A stretch of 52,308 nt of DNA from Rhodospirillaceae bacterium (GTDB lineage: Bacteria > Pseudomonadota > Alphaproteobacteria > GCA-2721365): positions 1-52,308 of the forward strand of contig PBKC01000025.1 of assembly GCA_002721365.1 (NCBI GenBank). Reading direction: 5' to 3'. The translations under genes were made by a program, and so were the position numbers. The notes beneath the pieces were generated by a model. It was not told the DNA's origin. It saw nothing but the letters and a program-made list of their open reading frames with translations, and ran no database searches. Positions 1 to 10,747 of the stretch are shown here, piece after piece. The stretch's first letter is position 1, and every line of letters starts with the position of its first letter.

Positions 1-1
1 A

Positions 2-637
2 ATTAATATTACTATAAATTCCAGAGGGCGGCTCCCCGTCGACGGCCAGCCGATTCCCGACAAGCCTCAAACGCGGCTGTGGCGTTATCACAAGCCGCGC
101 GGGCTGATGACCACCCACAACGACCCGGAAGGCCGGCCGACCGTGTTCGACAGTCTTCCCTCGGACATGCCGCGGGTGATCTCGATCGGACGCCTGGACA
201 TGAGCTCGGAGGGATTGCTGCTGCTCACCAACGACGGCGAGCTGGCGCGGCGGTTGGAGCTGCCGACGACAGGCTGGGTGCGGCGCTATCGGGCGCGGGT
301 GTTCGGTCAACCCTCTCCCGAGTCGCTGGCCAAGCTCGCCAAAGGCGTGTCGGTCGAGGGCATCGACTACGGCCCGATCCATGTCGCCATCGACCGTGTT
401 CAGGGCGACAACGCCTGGTTGACGGTGTCGCTGAGCGAGGGCCGCAACCGCGAGGTGCGTCGCGTGCTTGAGCATGTCGGACTGACCGTCAACCGGCTGA
501 TACGTACCGCCTACGGCCCCTTCCAATTGGGGAACCTCGCTGTCGGGATGGTCCGCGAAGTTCCGCGCAAAGTGCTAGCCGAGCAGCTTGGCTCCAGCCC
601 GCCGTCGAAGCGTCATGCGGATCGTCGCCGGGCGTAA
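2..637 (+). CDS. rluB: RluB-type 23S rRNA pseudouridine synthase, 5' truncated
   Basis: The reading frame is open to the left edge, so the N-terminus (normally an S4 RNA-binding domain) is missing. The visible part carries the RsuA/RluB/RluE signature: LWRYHKPRGLMTT, then SIGRLDMSSEGLLLLTNDG, whose GRLD Asp is the catalytic nucleophile of the family, and later EGRNREVRRV. The family isomerises a uridine of 23S (RluB) or 16S (RsuA) rRNA in the cytoplasm. The protein ends 23 bases inside the rsmD start, so the two rRNA-modification genes are probably co-transcribed. RluB is preferred over RsuA or RluE because the rluB-rsmD pairing is common in alphaproteobacteria, but the sequence alone does not settle it. 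The first ~25 bases are AT-rich and encode nothing resembling the family (see findings). Confidence 0.88.
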   Translation: MNITINSRGRLPVDGQPIPDKPQTRLWRYHKPRGLMTTHNDPEGRPTVFDSLPSDMPRVISIGRLDMSSEGLLLLTNDGELARRLELPTTGWVRRYRARVFGQPSPESLAKLAKGVSVEGIDYGPIHVAIDRVQGDNAWLTVSLSEGRNREVRRVLEHVGLTVNRLIRTAYGPFQLGNLAVGMVREVPRKVLAEQLGSSPPSKRHADRRRA

Positions 638-1184
638 TAGAGGCCGCGGCCTCGACGTACCGCCGGGGAACGCGGTCCGACCGACCGCCGACCGGGCGCG
701 TGAGGCCCTGTTCGACATCCTCGACGGCGGCCGGGTGTTCCCCGATTTCGATCTGACCGACGCGCGGGTGCTGGATGTCTTCGCCGGCAGCGGTGCGGTC
801 GGCCTGGAGGCCTTGTCGCGCGGTGCCGCCAGAGCCGTCTTCATCGAGAACGGCCGCGAGGCTTTGTCGAGCCTCCGGCGCAATATCGCGGCGCTCGGCG
901 AAACCGGCCGCACACGTGTTTTGGCGGCCGACGCCCGGCACCTTGGTGCCGCGCCCGAGGTCTTCGATTTCGTCTTCCTCGATCCGCCTTATGGCGTGGG
1001 CTTGCTCGGCCCGACCCTCACCGCCCTCACCGCCGGCGGTTGGCTCGCTCCCGGCGCGGCTGTGGTCGCGGAGCTCGCCGCGAAGGAACCCTTCGTGCCG
1101 CCGGAAGGGTTCCAGGTGCGCGACGAGCGTCGCTACGGCGCGGGCCGTTTCGTGTTTCTCATGCGCGGCGCCTTAGCGTCGTAA
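615..1184 (+). CDS. rsmD: 16S rRNA (guanine(966)-N2)-methyltransferase RsmD
   Basis: A 189-residue class I SAM-dependent methyltransferase of typical RsmD length. It begins MRIVAGRNRGRGLDVP, the usual RsmD N-terminus. The SAM-binding motif LDVFAGSGAVGLEALSRGA follows, then the catalytic FVFLDPPYG motif of N2-guanine methyltransferases. The ATG at 615 was chosen over an in-frame ATG at 588 because family homology starts exactly there. It overlaps the end of the pseudouridine synthase gene by 23 bases and its own 3' end overlaps the converging PepSY gene by 26 bases. The enzyme methylates G966 of 16S rRNA during 30S assembly in the cytoplasm. Confidence 0.93.
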   Translation: MRIVAGRNRGRGLDVPPGNAVRPTADRAREALFDILDGGRVFPDFDLTDARVLDVFAGSGAVGLEALSRGAARAVFIENGREALSSLRRNIAALGETGRTRVLAADARHLGAAPEVFDFVFLDPPYGVGLLGPTLTALTAGGWLAPGAAVVAELAAKEPFVPPEGFQVRDERRYGAGRFVFLMRGALAS

Positions 1185-2508
1185 ACGCCCGGTCGCCGAT
1201 CCAGACAGTCACCATCGACAGTCCCGCCAGCGGGAAGACGATCCCCAGCACGATCGCCGTCGCGACGACGCCACGGCCAATCCCTCGCTTCTCCGGGCGC
1301 GGCGGCGCGGCGAGCCGCCCGCGGGGGCGGCGCTTCCACCACATGGTGATACCTGTGCCGACCAGGGCCAGGATGCCGATGCAGGGCAGAGCCATGAGTG
1401 CCTGGTTCGCCCAGCCGAAATAGTTTCCCATATGCAGGGCGACGCCCCATTCGACCGCCTTGGCGATGCCGCCATAGTCGGCGAAGGCGATGTCGGCCAG
1501 CACGGCGCCCGAATACTGGTCGATCTGGATCGTCCGCTGGCCCTCCGGCCGGTCGGGATAGGTGTAGGCCATGTAGACCCCTGTGGGGCCGCGCGGCGTG
1601 CTCAGCCGGTAGGGATCGCGCATCCCTTGGGACGCCAGGACGGCCGCCGCGGCGCCGATGCCGATCGGCGGCGCCGCCGCGCAGGGCGGCTCGCCGCACG
1701 CGGCCGGCGTCGAGGCCGGCATCGGCGCGTGGTGCAGCGTCCACGGCGCTTCGCCGACCGCCTCCGCGACCGTGACGCCGCCGCTCTGCAACGCGCGCCG
1801 CGTTCCGTCCGGGTATCCGGCACCGATGGCGTTGCTGAGAGGGGTGAGGACCTTGCCGCCCCACAGCGTCGCCCAGGGCAGGCCGCTCACGATCAGGAAC
1901 AGGATCAACACGGCGGTATAGACCCCGCCGATCCGGTGCAGATCGCGCCAGAAATTGCGGCCGCGGAGACGGAGCCGCGGCAGCCAGACTCCGCCCGTCC
2001 GGCCCGGCCGCGGGAACCAGAGGTAGAGACCGCTCACCACCAGGATGAAGGCCCAGCAGGCCGCCAGCTCGACGATGGCGTCGCCGGTGTCGCCCAGCAT
2101 CAGCGAGCCATGGGCGACGTCTGCGAAGCCTACCAGCGTCCGGGTGTAGACATAGTCGCCGAGCACGTCCGCGGTGCCGGGGGCGACGAACACCCGGATC
2201 GCCTCCCCGCCGGCCGTGGTGACGAAAAGCTGGGCGCTGCGGCCCGGCTCCGTCGGCGAATCGATCCGGGTGACCTGGGCGCCGGGATAGGCGTGCTCGG
2301 CCGTCGTCGCCCACCGGCTCGGCGGCAGCAGCGGGACCGCCGAGCGGGCGAAGGCGAGCTCTGGATAGAGCGCGTCGTTGATCTCGGTGTTGAACAGGTA
2401 GATCAGCCCCGTGATCGACAGGACGACCAGGAACGGGGCGACGAACAGCCCGGCATAGAAGTGCCAGCGCCAGATCGTCGCGTACCGCGTGCGGGAGGCA
2501 TCCGTCAT
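1159..2508 (-). CDS. PepSY-associated transmembrane protein
   Basis: A 449-residue inner-membrane protein. The first membrane segment lies at about residues 17-39, inside the WRWHFYAGLFVAPFLVV motif typical of PepSY_TM proteins, and further hydrophobic segments lie near residues 130-155, 190-215, 365-390 and 405-435. Extracytoplasmic PepSY-like stretches lie between them, for instance DRPEGQRTIQIDQYSGAVL. Such proteins usually sit beside TonB-dependent siderophore receptors and several act as inner-membrane reductases or as partners in iron release. Here it follows the receptor gene by 10 bases on the same strand, so they form one operon. The exact biochemical function cannot be read from the sequence. 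Confidence 0.85.
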   Translation of the reverse strand: MTDASRTRYATIWRWHFYAGLFVAPFLVVLSITGLIYLFNTEINDALYPELAFARSAVPLLPPSRWATTAEHAYPGAQVTRIDSPTEPGRSAQLFVTTAGGEAIRVFVAPGTADVLGDYVYTRTLVGFADVAHGSLMLGDTGDAIVELAACWAFILVVSGLYLWFPRPGRTGGVWLPRLRLRGRNFWRDLHRIGGVYTAVLILFLIVSGLPWATLWGGKVLTPLSNAIGAGYPDGTRRALQSGGVTVAEAVGEAPWTLHHAPMPASTPAACGEPPCAAAPPIGIGAAAAVLASQGMRDPYRLSTPRGPTGVYMAYTYPDRPEGQRTIQIDQYSGAVLADIAFADYGGIAKAVEWGVALHMGNYFGWANQALMALPCIGILALVGTGITMWWKRRPRGRLAAPPRPEKRGIGRGVVATAIVLGIVFPLAGLSMVTVWIGDRAFTTLRRRA

Positions 2509-2518
2509 CGCGACGTCC

Positions 2519-4669
2519 CTAGAACCTGATCTCGTAGGTGAGATCGACGGAGCGCGGTGCCCCGATGAAGACCTGGGTCGCGCTGTACCCCGACCAGTTC
2601 GCGTAGAACGCGTCGGTGAGGTTGCGCCCGCGGAGCGTCAGGGTGCCGCCGCCCACGTCGTAGGCCGCCGCGGCATCGAACACTGTGTAGCGCGCCATCT
2701 CGATCGTGTTGGCGTTGTCGGTGAACGACGAACCGACATGGCGGGCATCGACCCGAAAGGTGAGCGGTAGCGATGCCAGACGATAGCTCGCGAAGGCGTT
2801 CACGGTGTGGTCGGGGACGTTCGGCGGCCGGTTTCCGGCGAGGCTGCGGCCGGCGCCGTCGGCCAGCTCGGTGAACTCGGCGTCGAGCAGGGCGCCGTTG
2901 ATGCCGAAGCGCCAGTTGTCGGTGGGCGCGAAGGTCACGTCGACCTCGAAGCCCACCGTCCGCTGGCTGCCGCCCTGGATGGTGAGCGCCGGATTGGCGG
3001 GATCGCGGGTCAGGATGTCCTCCTGCTCGACCCGGTAGACCGAGGCGGTGGCGACCAACCGGTCGTCCCAGAAGGCCGACTTGACGCCCGCTTCCACCGA
3101 CTGACCGGTCGACAATTCGAAGCTCGCCCGCGCCAGATTGCTGAGAAGCAACGTGGTGACGGGGATGACGGCCTGGTTGTACTGGGCGAACACGGCCGTG
3201 CCGGGGGCGAGGTCGTAGACGCTGCCGACCCGCCAGGACGTGCTGTGGAAGGTGCGGTCGAAGCTGGTGACCGTGCCGGCGTTCAAGTCGTCGATCCGCC
3301 GTTCCAGCGCGATGCGCTCATAGCGGAAGCCGCCCACCACCAGCCAGTCGTCGGTGACGTTCAGCGCGTCCTCGACGAAGACGGCATGTGTGTCGACGCT
3401 GCTGTCGAAGTTCTGGCGAGTGGCGAAATTGGCCGGGGTGTCGTCCGGAAAGACGCCGCGGGACGGCGCGAACGGATCGACCGAGGTCGTGTTTCCGAAC
3501 CGGCGCACCGACCCGAATTCCGTCGCGATGAACTCGTACCCGGCGGCGAAGCGGTTGCGCATCCCGGCGATCTCGTCATCGTTCGAGACGGTGGCCCGGT
3601 CCGACCAGAAGCGGTGGTCGTGGGTGATCTTGGTCGTCGTGCGGTCGAACAGGCCGGTGCCGGCGTTGAAGGTGAAGTCTTCCGAGTTCGCCCAGAAACG
3701 GTCGGCGTCGAAGATGCTCAGTTCGTTGGCGATCTTCCAGCCGCCTCCGAGGTCGTAGGTGGCGTCGGTACGGAACCAGAAGGTGTCCGATTTCATCAGG
3801 CCGTCGGCGACGTTGTAGTTCCGGTCGCGCAATGCTTCGTCGACGACGAACCCGTTCGCGGTCGAGACGACGTCGCTGGGGTCGATCGCGGTCCCCCGCG
3901 GCAGCAGCGGCGCCCCCTGGTAGGGAGTGCTGAAGGTGTCGTGGAAATAGTCGAACGCCGCCGACAGCGACAGCCGGTCGGAGGCTTCCACCGTGATGCC
4001 GCTGGTGACGCCCACGGTCTCGGAATCGGTGTCGTCGACATAGCCGTCGGAGCGCGAATAGCTCAAGGTCGAGCGCGCCGCCGCCTTCGTCCCCAAGGGT
4101 TGGTTGACCCCGGCGCCGACCCGGGCGGTATCGAAGCTGCCGAAGCTCATCAGCCCCTCGACGAAGGCCTCGTCCTCGACCGGCTTCTTGGTCACCAGAT
4201 TGATGGCGCCGGCCAGGGCGCCGGTGCCGTGGATCACCGAAGCGGGTCCCTTGAGGATCTCGATGCTCTCGAAGTTGAAGCTGTCGAAGTTCCGGGAGAC
4301 CAGCAGCGGGTCGACCGCCCGCGCGCCGTCGACCGAATAGCCGTTGGCGGCACGGGAAAAGCCCCGCATCGACACCACCCCCGGCTCGCCCGGCAGGTTG
4401 CCCGAGGTGACGCCGGGGGCCGAATTGTAGACTTCGATCAGGTTGCGGAGGCCCTTCTCCCGGATCTCCTCCTCGGTGACGACGTCGACCGCCGCCGGGG
4501 TCTCGATCGGGGCTAGGCCGACATAGCTGCCGGTCTTGTTCTCTTCGGTCAGTTCCTGGGGAACGGCGTCCCCCTCTACTGTCACGGGATCCAGGACGAC
4601 GGGACCGTCATCCGCCATCGCCGTCGCGGCGACCATCGCCGCGGCGGCCGTCATTGCGCTCAAACGCAT
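2519..4669 (-). CDS. TonB-dependent siderophore-type receptor
   Basis: A 716-residue outer-membrane receptor. An N-terminal signal peptide (MRLSAMTAAAAMVAATAMA) is followed by a TonB-box-like stretch (VVLDPVTVEG). A plug domain (about residues 50-165) contains PAAVDVVTEEEI, SMRGFSRAANGYSVDGAR and LKGPASVIHGTGALAGAINL. A beta-barrel follows, ending in an aromatic residue (LTYEIRF), the usual outer-membrane sorting signal. Its length matches FhuA/FecA-like siderophore receptors. It lies between a DUF2946 gene and a PepSY membrane gene, a common metal-uptake arrangement. The ligand is unknown: ferric siderophore is most likely, but copper- or haem-linked uptake is possible. No convincing Fur box was found upstream. 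Confidence 0.92.
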   Translation of the reverse strand: MRLSAMTAAAAMVAATAMADDGPVVLDPVTVEGDAVPQELTEENKTGSYVGLAPIETPAAVDVVTEEEIREKGLRNLIEVYNSAPGVTSGNLPGEPGVVSMRGFSRAANGYSVDGARAVDPLLVSRNFDSFNFESIEILKGPASVIHGTGALAGAINLVTKKPVEDEAFVEGLMSFGSFDTARVGAGVNQPLGTKAAARSTLSYSRSDGYVDDTDSETVGVTSGITVEASDRLSLSAAFDYFHDTFSTPYQGAPLLPRGTAIDPSDVVSTANGFVVDEALRDRNYNVADGLMKSDTFWFRTDATYDLGGGWKIANELSIFDADRFWANSEDFTFNAGTGLFDRTTTKITHDHRFWSDRATVSNDDEIAGMRNRFAAGYEFIATEFGSVRRFGNTTSVDPFAPSRGVFPDDTPANFATRQNFDSSVDTHAVFVEDALNVTDDWLVVGGFRYERIALERRIDDLNAGTVTSFDRTFHSTSWRVGSVYDLAPGTAVFAQYNQAVIPVTTLLLSNLARASFELSTGQSVEAGVKSAFWDDRLVATASVYRVEQEDILTRDPANPALTIQGGSQRTVGFEVDVTFAPTDNWRFGINGALLDAEFTELADGAGRSLAGNRPPNVPDHTVNAFASYRLASLPLTFRVDARHVGSSFTDNANTIEMARYTVFDAAAAYDVGGGTLTLRGRNLTDAFYANWSGYSATQVFIGAPRSVDLTYEIRF

Positions 4670-4742
4670 CGCAAAAGCCTCTTCGCATACGGAATCGGTG
4701 ATGCACCGCGCCCTTGCGCCGAGGCATGGGAGCAGCGGTCGG

Positions 4743-5180
4743 TTATGAGACGAAGGTCAGGCTGTGTGCGGTGGTGCGCGGGCGAAGCGGCCGCCGGTGG
4801 AAACCTGCGGCTTGCCGATGGAGGGAGGGAGGGGGGCGTAAGCAACTGCCAGCGAGGCGGCGGGCTGGGCCGGGTACCGGCACCGGTGCCGGCGCGATCA
4901 GCTTGGCGTGGAGCAGCAGGTAAGGACAGAGGACGCAGCAGCCGGGTCCCAGCGGACGCTGGGGGGTATCTCCATCCTGCTTCCCGTCGACCGGCAGCCA
5001 CTGCGGCCCCTGCATGGTGCAGAGCGGGATGAGCTGTGCCTCGAAGGCCGCGCCCGGACGCCCGGCCTCATCCGTAGAGGCCCCGATCGGCGCAACGAAG
5101 AAGGGAAGGAAGACGTTGAAGAGCAGCGCAATCAGTGCAAGCACTGCCGGCGCGCCATTCTCAGTCGTCTTCATCTTCAT
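4743..5180 (-). CDS. DUF2946-like small membrane/secreted protein
   Basis: The chosen start gives 145 residues beginning MKMKTTENGAPAVLALIALLFNVFLP-, a hydrophobic segment that could be a signal anchor. A cysteine cluster lies in the middle (GPGCCVLCPYLLLHA), resembling the CP-containing motif of DUF2946 proteins, which are often encoded next to TonB-dependent receptors. An upstream in-frame start at 5369 is rejected because the extra residues look like translated intergenic sequence. The gene is 73 bases upstream of the receptor on the same strand and is probably the first gene of the receptor-PepSY operon. The cysteines suggest metal binding, which is inference only. Confidence 0.7.
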   Translation of the reverse strand: MKMKTTENGAPAVLALIALLFNVFLPFFVAPIGASTDEAGRPGAAFEAQLIPLCTMQGPQWLPVDGKQDGDTPQRPLGPGCCVLCPYLLLHAKLIAPAPVPVPGPARRLAGSCLRPPPSLHRQAAGFHRRPLRPRTTAHSLTFVS

Positions 5181-5446
5181 GGGTCGATCGATGGCTTTAT
5201 CTCGTGACGCTGCTGCATTGTCGCTCTGTGGCTCCACGGGAGCGAGGCGGTTGATACGTGATCCGTGAATCAGAAGATAGTGGTGCTGTAATCGAGTAGG
5301 TGAGACTTGTTCGCATACCCCGGCACATTGCGGCAACAGTGGCTGCCTGCCCTCGGTGCAGGCCCCCACGGCGTGGGCGGAACTTGAACACGCGTTCCGG
5401 CTGGGCCACGTTCGCAGGACTCTGGACTGCGAGGGGATCGCGATCG

Positions 5447-7165
<1,719 letters not shown>

Positions 7166-7291
7166 CGACGGAGAGGGACCCGCGAGCGCCGAAGCTCGAA
7201 ACAGCGTAGAATTTGCGCCAATGCTCCCCTGAAGACGGGAGCAACCGGGTCATATAAGCGCTGACCCAAGCGTTTCAGGGAGGATATCGCG

Positions 7292-8149
7292 TTGCTGCAG
7301 TTCGAACCGCTCGACGCCCCGTTCGGCGTCGCTGCCTATGGCGTGGACCTGGCGTCTGGGGTCGATTCGGAGACTTTCCGGGCGCTGGCCGACGCCCTCT
7401 ATGCGAACCGCATCCTGGTGATCAAGGACCAGCATTGCGATACGGAGGCCTATCTCGCTTTCGGGCGGCAATGGGGGACGCCGATCCGGCACGTGCAGGA
7501 GAAGATCCGGTTGAACGGCCATCCCGACCTCGTTGCGGTCGGCAATGTGACCCGCGACCCGGACGACGACATCGCTCGCAACGGCGCCGCCTTCTGGCAC
7601 ACCGACCAGTCCTACGAGTCCGACATCGCCACGGCGACGATGCTCTATGCCATCACCATGCCGGCGACCGGCGGCGAGACCCGCATCGCCGACATGAAGG
7701 CGGCTTATGACGACCTCGGCGACGCCATGAAGCAGCGGATCGAAGGGCTGTCGGCGATCCACGGTTACGGCGCGGCATCGGGGCGCGACGGCGAGCGGCC
7801 GGTGGCGCCCTTGAGCCCGGAGCAGGCGGCACTGGTGCCGCCCGTCCGTCATCCTCTGGTGCGCCGCCACGGCGTCACCGGCGAGAAGGCGCTCTATGCG
7901 GTCGCCGGCACCCCGATCACCGTCGACGGCCTGCCCGAGTCGGAAGCGAACGAGCTTCTGGCGACGCTGAAGGCCCATGCGGTCCAGGACAAATACGTTC
8001 ACGAGCATCGCTATTCGGTTGGCGACATCGCCATCTGGGACACGCAGATGACGCTCCATTCCGCCAAGCCGATCGGCCGCCCCGAGCCCGGCAACGAGCG
8101 GCTGCTGTGGCGGATCAGCGTTCGTGGTACGCCGGCCGTCTATTCGTAA
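7292..8149 (+). CDS. TauD/TfdA-family Fe(II)/2-oxoglutarate dioxygenase
   Basis: A 285-residue cytoplasmic dioxygenase. The iron ligands are visible as H103 and D105 in FWHTDQSYES and H256 in DTQMTLHSAKP, and R274 (LLWRISVRG) fits the 2-oxoglutarate-binding Arg. The length is typical of TauD/TfdA enzymes, which hydroxylate sulfonates, aryloxyacetates or similar acids so that they fall apart. The start is a TTG at 7292: AGGGAGG at 7277-7283 is ideally spaced and no ATG fits the conserved N-terminus. It is 126 bases after the monooxygenase and on the same strand, so both may serve one oxidative pathway. The substrate cannot be told from sequence. Confidence 0.88.
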   Translation: MLQFEPLDAPFGVAAYGVDLASGVDSETFRALADALYANRILVIKDQHCDTEAYLAFGRQWGTPIRHVQEKIRLNGHPDLVAVGNVTRDPDDDIARNGAAFWHTDQSYESDIATATMLYAITMPATGGETRIADMKAAYDDLGDAMKQRIEGLSAIHGYGAASGRDGERPVAPLSPEQAALVPPVRHPLVRRHGVTGEKALYAVAGTPITVDGLPESEANELLATLKAHAVQDKYVHEHRYSVGDIAIWDTQMTLHSAKPIGRPEPGNERLLWRISVRGTPAVYS

Positions 8150-8327
8150 GAGAGGCGTATCGGCATTTACGGCAACGCGCCCTCTTGCGGCATGCGCCGG
8201 GTCACCCTGCGGCTCGGCGCCGGGCGTTAGATCCTATTCGCCTACCGGACGCTGAAGCTGACACAATGCTATCTCTGGAGTCGCGCCGAGCCCGCGAGAG
8301 GTGCGCGCGGACAGGGAGGGAGGCACC

Positions 8328-9437
8328 ATGAACGATGAAACCATCTTTGGCAGCCATAGGGGCGAGGGGGGACTCAGCGATGCGCAGTTCGCGCTGCTGC
8401 AGGAGCTGATCTTCGCCCGCGGCCCAGCCGGCGTAGAGGAAGAGGTTGCCGTCATCTGCCGGCGCGAGCTGGGTAAGGTCTGCGACTCGGTGTGGGACGA
8501 CGCCACCGGCAACGTCATCGGCCTGATCAAGGCCGGGCCGCGGGGGGAGGGCGCTTCGGCACGACCGCCGGTGATCGTCATGGCCCATATGGACGAGATC
8601 GCGCTGATCGTGAAGCGTGTCTATGGCGAGGGCCAGCTTCGCGTCATCAAGCTGGGCGGCTTGAGACCCATGAGCTTCGGGCAGGTGCCCGTCGATATCA
8701 TGGGCGACCATGGGATCGTGCCCGGCGTTCTCGCCATCGGCTCGCTGCACGTCACCAAGGAGACCGCGAGCCTGACCAATACGGGACATGTGGAGGGCGA
8801 CCTCGACTGGTCCGACATGTTCATCACCACCAGGCTCTCGAACGAGCAGCTGCGCGAACGCGGGGTCCATGCCGGCAGCCGGGTGGTCGTCGGGCCGTAT
8901 GCGCGCCGGCTGTTCTGCTTCGAGGACTGCATCGCCGGCCATTTCATGGACGACCGCGCCCTGCTCCTGGTCGGGTTCGAGGCGATGGCGGCGCTGAAGG
9001 CGGCGCGCGAGTCGCTGGCGCGCGACGTCTACTTCGTCTGCACCGTGAAGGAAGAGGTGAACAACGCCGGCGCCCACTTCGCCGCCAAGGCGCTGGCGCC
9101 GGAGGAAGTGGTCGCGCTCGAGGTCGGTCCGATCGCCGCGGAATACGATACCAAGCTCAACCATCACCCGATCGTGCTCTATGGCGACATGAAGGGCTTC
9201 TACTCGAAGTCGCTGGCCGACCGTCTGAAGGCGGCCGCAGAGGCGGAAGGACTGCAGCCGCAGCTCGCTCTGTTCGAGAATTTCGCGTCCGACGGCAGCG
9301 CGGTGCACTCGATGGGCAACACCGGGCGGGCGGGGACGCTCTGTATTCCCACGCAGAACACCCATGGGTTCGAGATCATCCACCGCGACGCCATCCCCGC
9401 CTGCGCGCGGACGCTGACGCGCTACCTGTTGAGCTGA
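8328..9437 (+). CDS. M42-family metallopeptidase (aminopeptidase/endoglucanase family)
   Basis: A 369-residue M42-type dinuclear metalloenzyme. Visible metal and catalytic residues are MAHMDE (H87, D89), HFMDDRALL (D208/D209), the paired glutamates CTVKEEVNNAGAH (E242/E243), ALEVGP (E265), and a C-terminal NTHGFEIIHRD with the last metal His. Family members are cytoplasmic aminopeptidases, many assembling into large tetrahedral particles; some are annotated as endoglucanases. ATG 8328 is preferred over an in-frame start at 8301 because the strong purine-rich GGGAGGGAGG lies directly before it. It sits 20 bases before the cupin gene and is probably co-transcribed with it. In this catabolic context an amide- or peptide-hydrolysing role is plausible. 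Confidence 0.9.
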   Translation: MNDETIFGSHRGEGGLSDAQFALLQELIFARGPAGVEEEVAVICRRELGKVCDSVWDDATGNVIGLIKAGPRGEGASARPPVIVMAHMDEIALIVKRVYGEGQLRVIKLGGLRPMSFGQVPVDIMGDHGIVPGVLAIGSLHVTKETASLTNTGHVEGDLDWSDMFITTRLSNEQLRERGVHAGSRVVVGPYARRLFCFEDCIAGHFMDDRALLLVGFEAMAALKAARESLARDVYFVCTVKEEVNNAGAHFAAKALAPEEVVALEVGPIAAEYDTKLNHHPIVLYGDMKGFYSKSLADRLKAAAEAEGLQPQLALFENFASDGSAVHSMGNTGRAGTLCIPTQNTHGFEIIHRDAIPACARTLTRYLLS

Positions 9438-9457
9438 GGCCGGAAGGGAGAGGCGCC

Positions 9458-9793
9458 ATGGTGGTCGAAGCCCCCGATTACCCGATTCGGGAGCACAAGA
9501 TGGTCGCCGAGGTGCCCGGCCTTTGCGTCCGGATCCTGGCGCTGAATGCCGGCCAGTGCGTCCCCTGGCACTACCACAGTCACGTCACCGACACTTTCGT
9601 CTGCATGGAGGGGCCGATGCGTGTCGAGACGCGGGCGCCGCGCGGCGAATACGTCCTGCGGCCGGGGGAGACCTGCGCCGTGCCGCCGAAGACCGCTCAC
9701 TATGTCTCCGGCGTCGACCATGGCCCTTGCCGCTTCATGATCGTGCAAGGCGAGGGTGTCTACGACTTCGTCGCCATTCCTCCGAAGGCGTGA
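9458..9793 (+). CDS. Small cupin-domain protein
   Basis: A 111-residue single-domain cupin. The first cupin motif is visible as GQCVPWHYHSHVTDTFVCMEG (the HxH and downstream metal-binding positions) and the second as LRPGETCAVPPKTAHYV. Such proteins bind a metal or a small ligand and may act as isomerases, dioxygenases or sensors. The ATG at 9458 follows GGAAGGGAGAGG. The gene is 20 bases after the M42 peptidase, suggesting one transcript, and is the last gene of the plus-strand catabolic run. The catalytic function is not predictable. Confidence 0.85.
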   Translation: MVVEAPDYPIREHKMVAEVPGLCVRILALNAGQCVPWHYHSHVTDTFVCMEGPMRVETRAPRGEYVLRPGETCAVPPKTAHYVSGVDHGPCRFMIVQGEGVYDFVAIPPKA

Positions 9794-9986
9794 ACGGATT
9801 GCCCGGTCCGCTCTGTTCGGGTCAGCCCCTCGACCGATTTCCGGCGGACCGACCGGCTCACGCGGCCTGTTAGCCGGATTAGCCGGCTGGGAGGCCCAGA
9901 ACACCTCCAATGGATAGTGATTTCGTCGCCGCGGAGAGTGCTATTATCCAACCCAATATCGTTGTTCGCCGTTCAAGGAAATTTGC

Positions 9987-10697
9987 ATGCTCGGACCAAG
10001 AGAGACATTCAGATCGAAAGGCCTGAGGATTGCGCTGATCGGCAAGGTCGTCGGCCTCGCTGTCCTCATGCTGGGTGGGGTCGTGCGACCCGCGGCGGCA
10101 ATCCCGACGCCCGGCGGGTTTTCGGACGACGCCGGGGCGACGTTGTTCACGCCCTTGAGCGACCCGTTCTTCGCCATCGAGGTATCGGATCTGCTGGGCA
10201 GTGTCGGCGCGGCATCGGAATTCGGCTTCTACCTGCCGAGTGCTCCCGGTTCGCTGGTTCCGATCTTCGATTCCTCGGATCAGGGCCCGCCCGATCAGGT
10301 CGCGCTGATCAGCTTGTCGGGGGGCTTGGTCGTCGATGCCGACGCCGGTGCCGCGCAGGGGACGTTCCCGGCGCTCGCCAGCGATTCGACGATCGGGTTC
10401 TATCTGACGCTGTTCCAGGGGACGCCGGACGAGCTGACGCTGTTCACCGATCCTCTGCTCAATCCCGGCGGCGGCGATTTCGCGCAGGCGTTCCAGTCCC
10501 TGTCGGACGATACGTTCTTCGTCAATTTCGAGGACTTCGGCACCGCAACGTCACTCGGCCAGTACATCATCTCGCCGATTGCGGTGGCGGTGATCTCCGA
10601 GCCATCGGCCTTGGCGCTTTTCGCGGCAGCTCTTCTGGGGCTTTTCGTCCTGCCGCGTCGGAGCCGACTGCGTTTCGGATCGTCGGCGGCCGTCTGA
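9987..10697 (+). CDS. PEP-CTERM-like exported protein
   Basis: A 236-residue protein with an N-terminal signal segment (hydrophobic GKVVGLAVLMLGGVV, then RPAAAIP as a possible cleavage site). At the C-terminus it carries a PEP-CTERM-like sorting signal: SEPSALALFAAALLGLFVLP followed by RRSRLR. These signals direct proteins to the exosortase/EpsH system for surface or exopolysaccharide-associated export. The canonical Pro-Glu-Pro reads Ser-Glu-Pro here, so the match is slightly degenerate. The central part has no recognised domain. AAGGAA precedes the ATG. A strong terminator follows the gene, so it is probably monocistronic. No exosortase is in the window. Confidence 0.8.
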   Translation: MLGPRETFRSKGLRIALIGKVVGLAVLMLGGVVRPAAAIPTPGGFSDDAGATLFTPLSDPFFAIEVSDLLGSVGAASEFGFYLPSAPGSLVPIFDSSDQGPPDQVALISLSGGLVVDADAGAAQGTFPALASDSTIGFYLTLFQGTPDELTLFTDPLLNPGGGDFAQAFQSLSDDTFFVNFEDFGTATSLGQYIISPIAVAVISEPSALALFAAALLGLFVLPRRSRLRFGSSAAV

Positions 10698-10747
10698 AGC
10701 AAGAGCCTGTTGGCCGGCGGTCTCCGGCCGGCACTATTCCCGCATTC

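Noticed and set aside
2807..4516. 569-residue open frame opposite the TonB-dependent receptor
   Set aside because: Long antisense frames are expected in GC-rich coding DNA; the receptor on the minus strand is clear and this frame has no family pattern.
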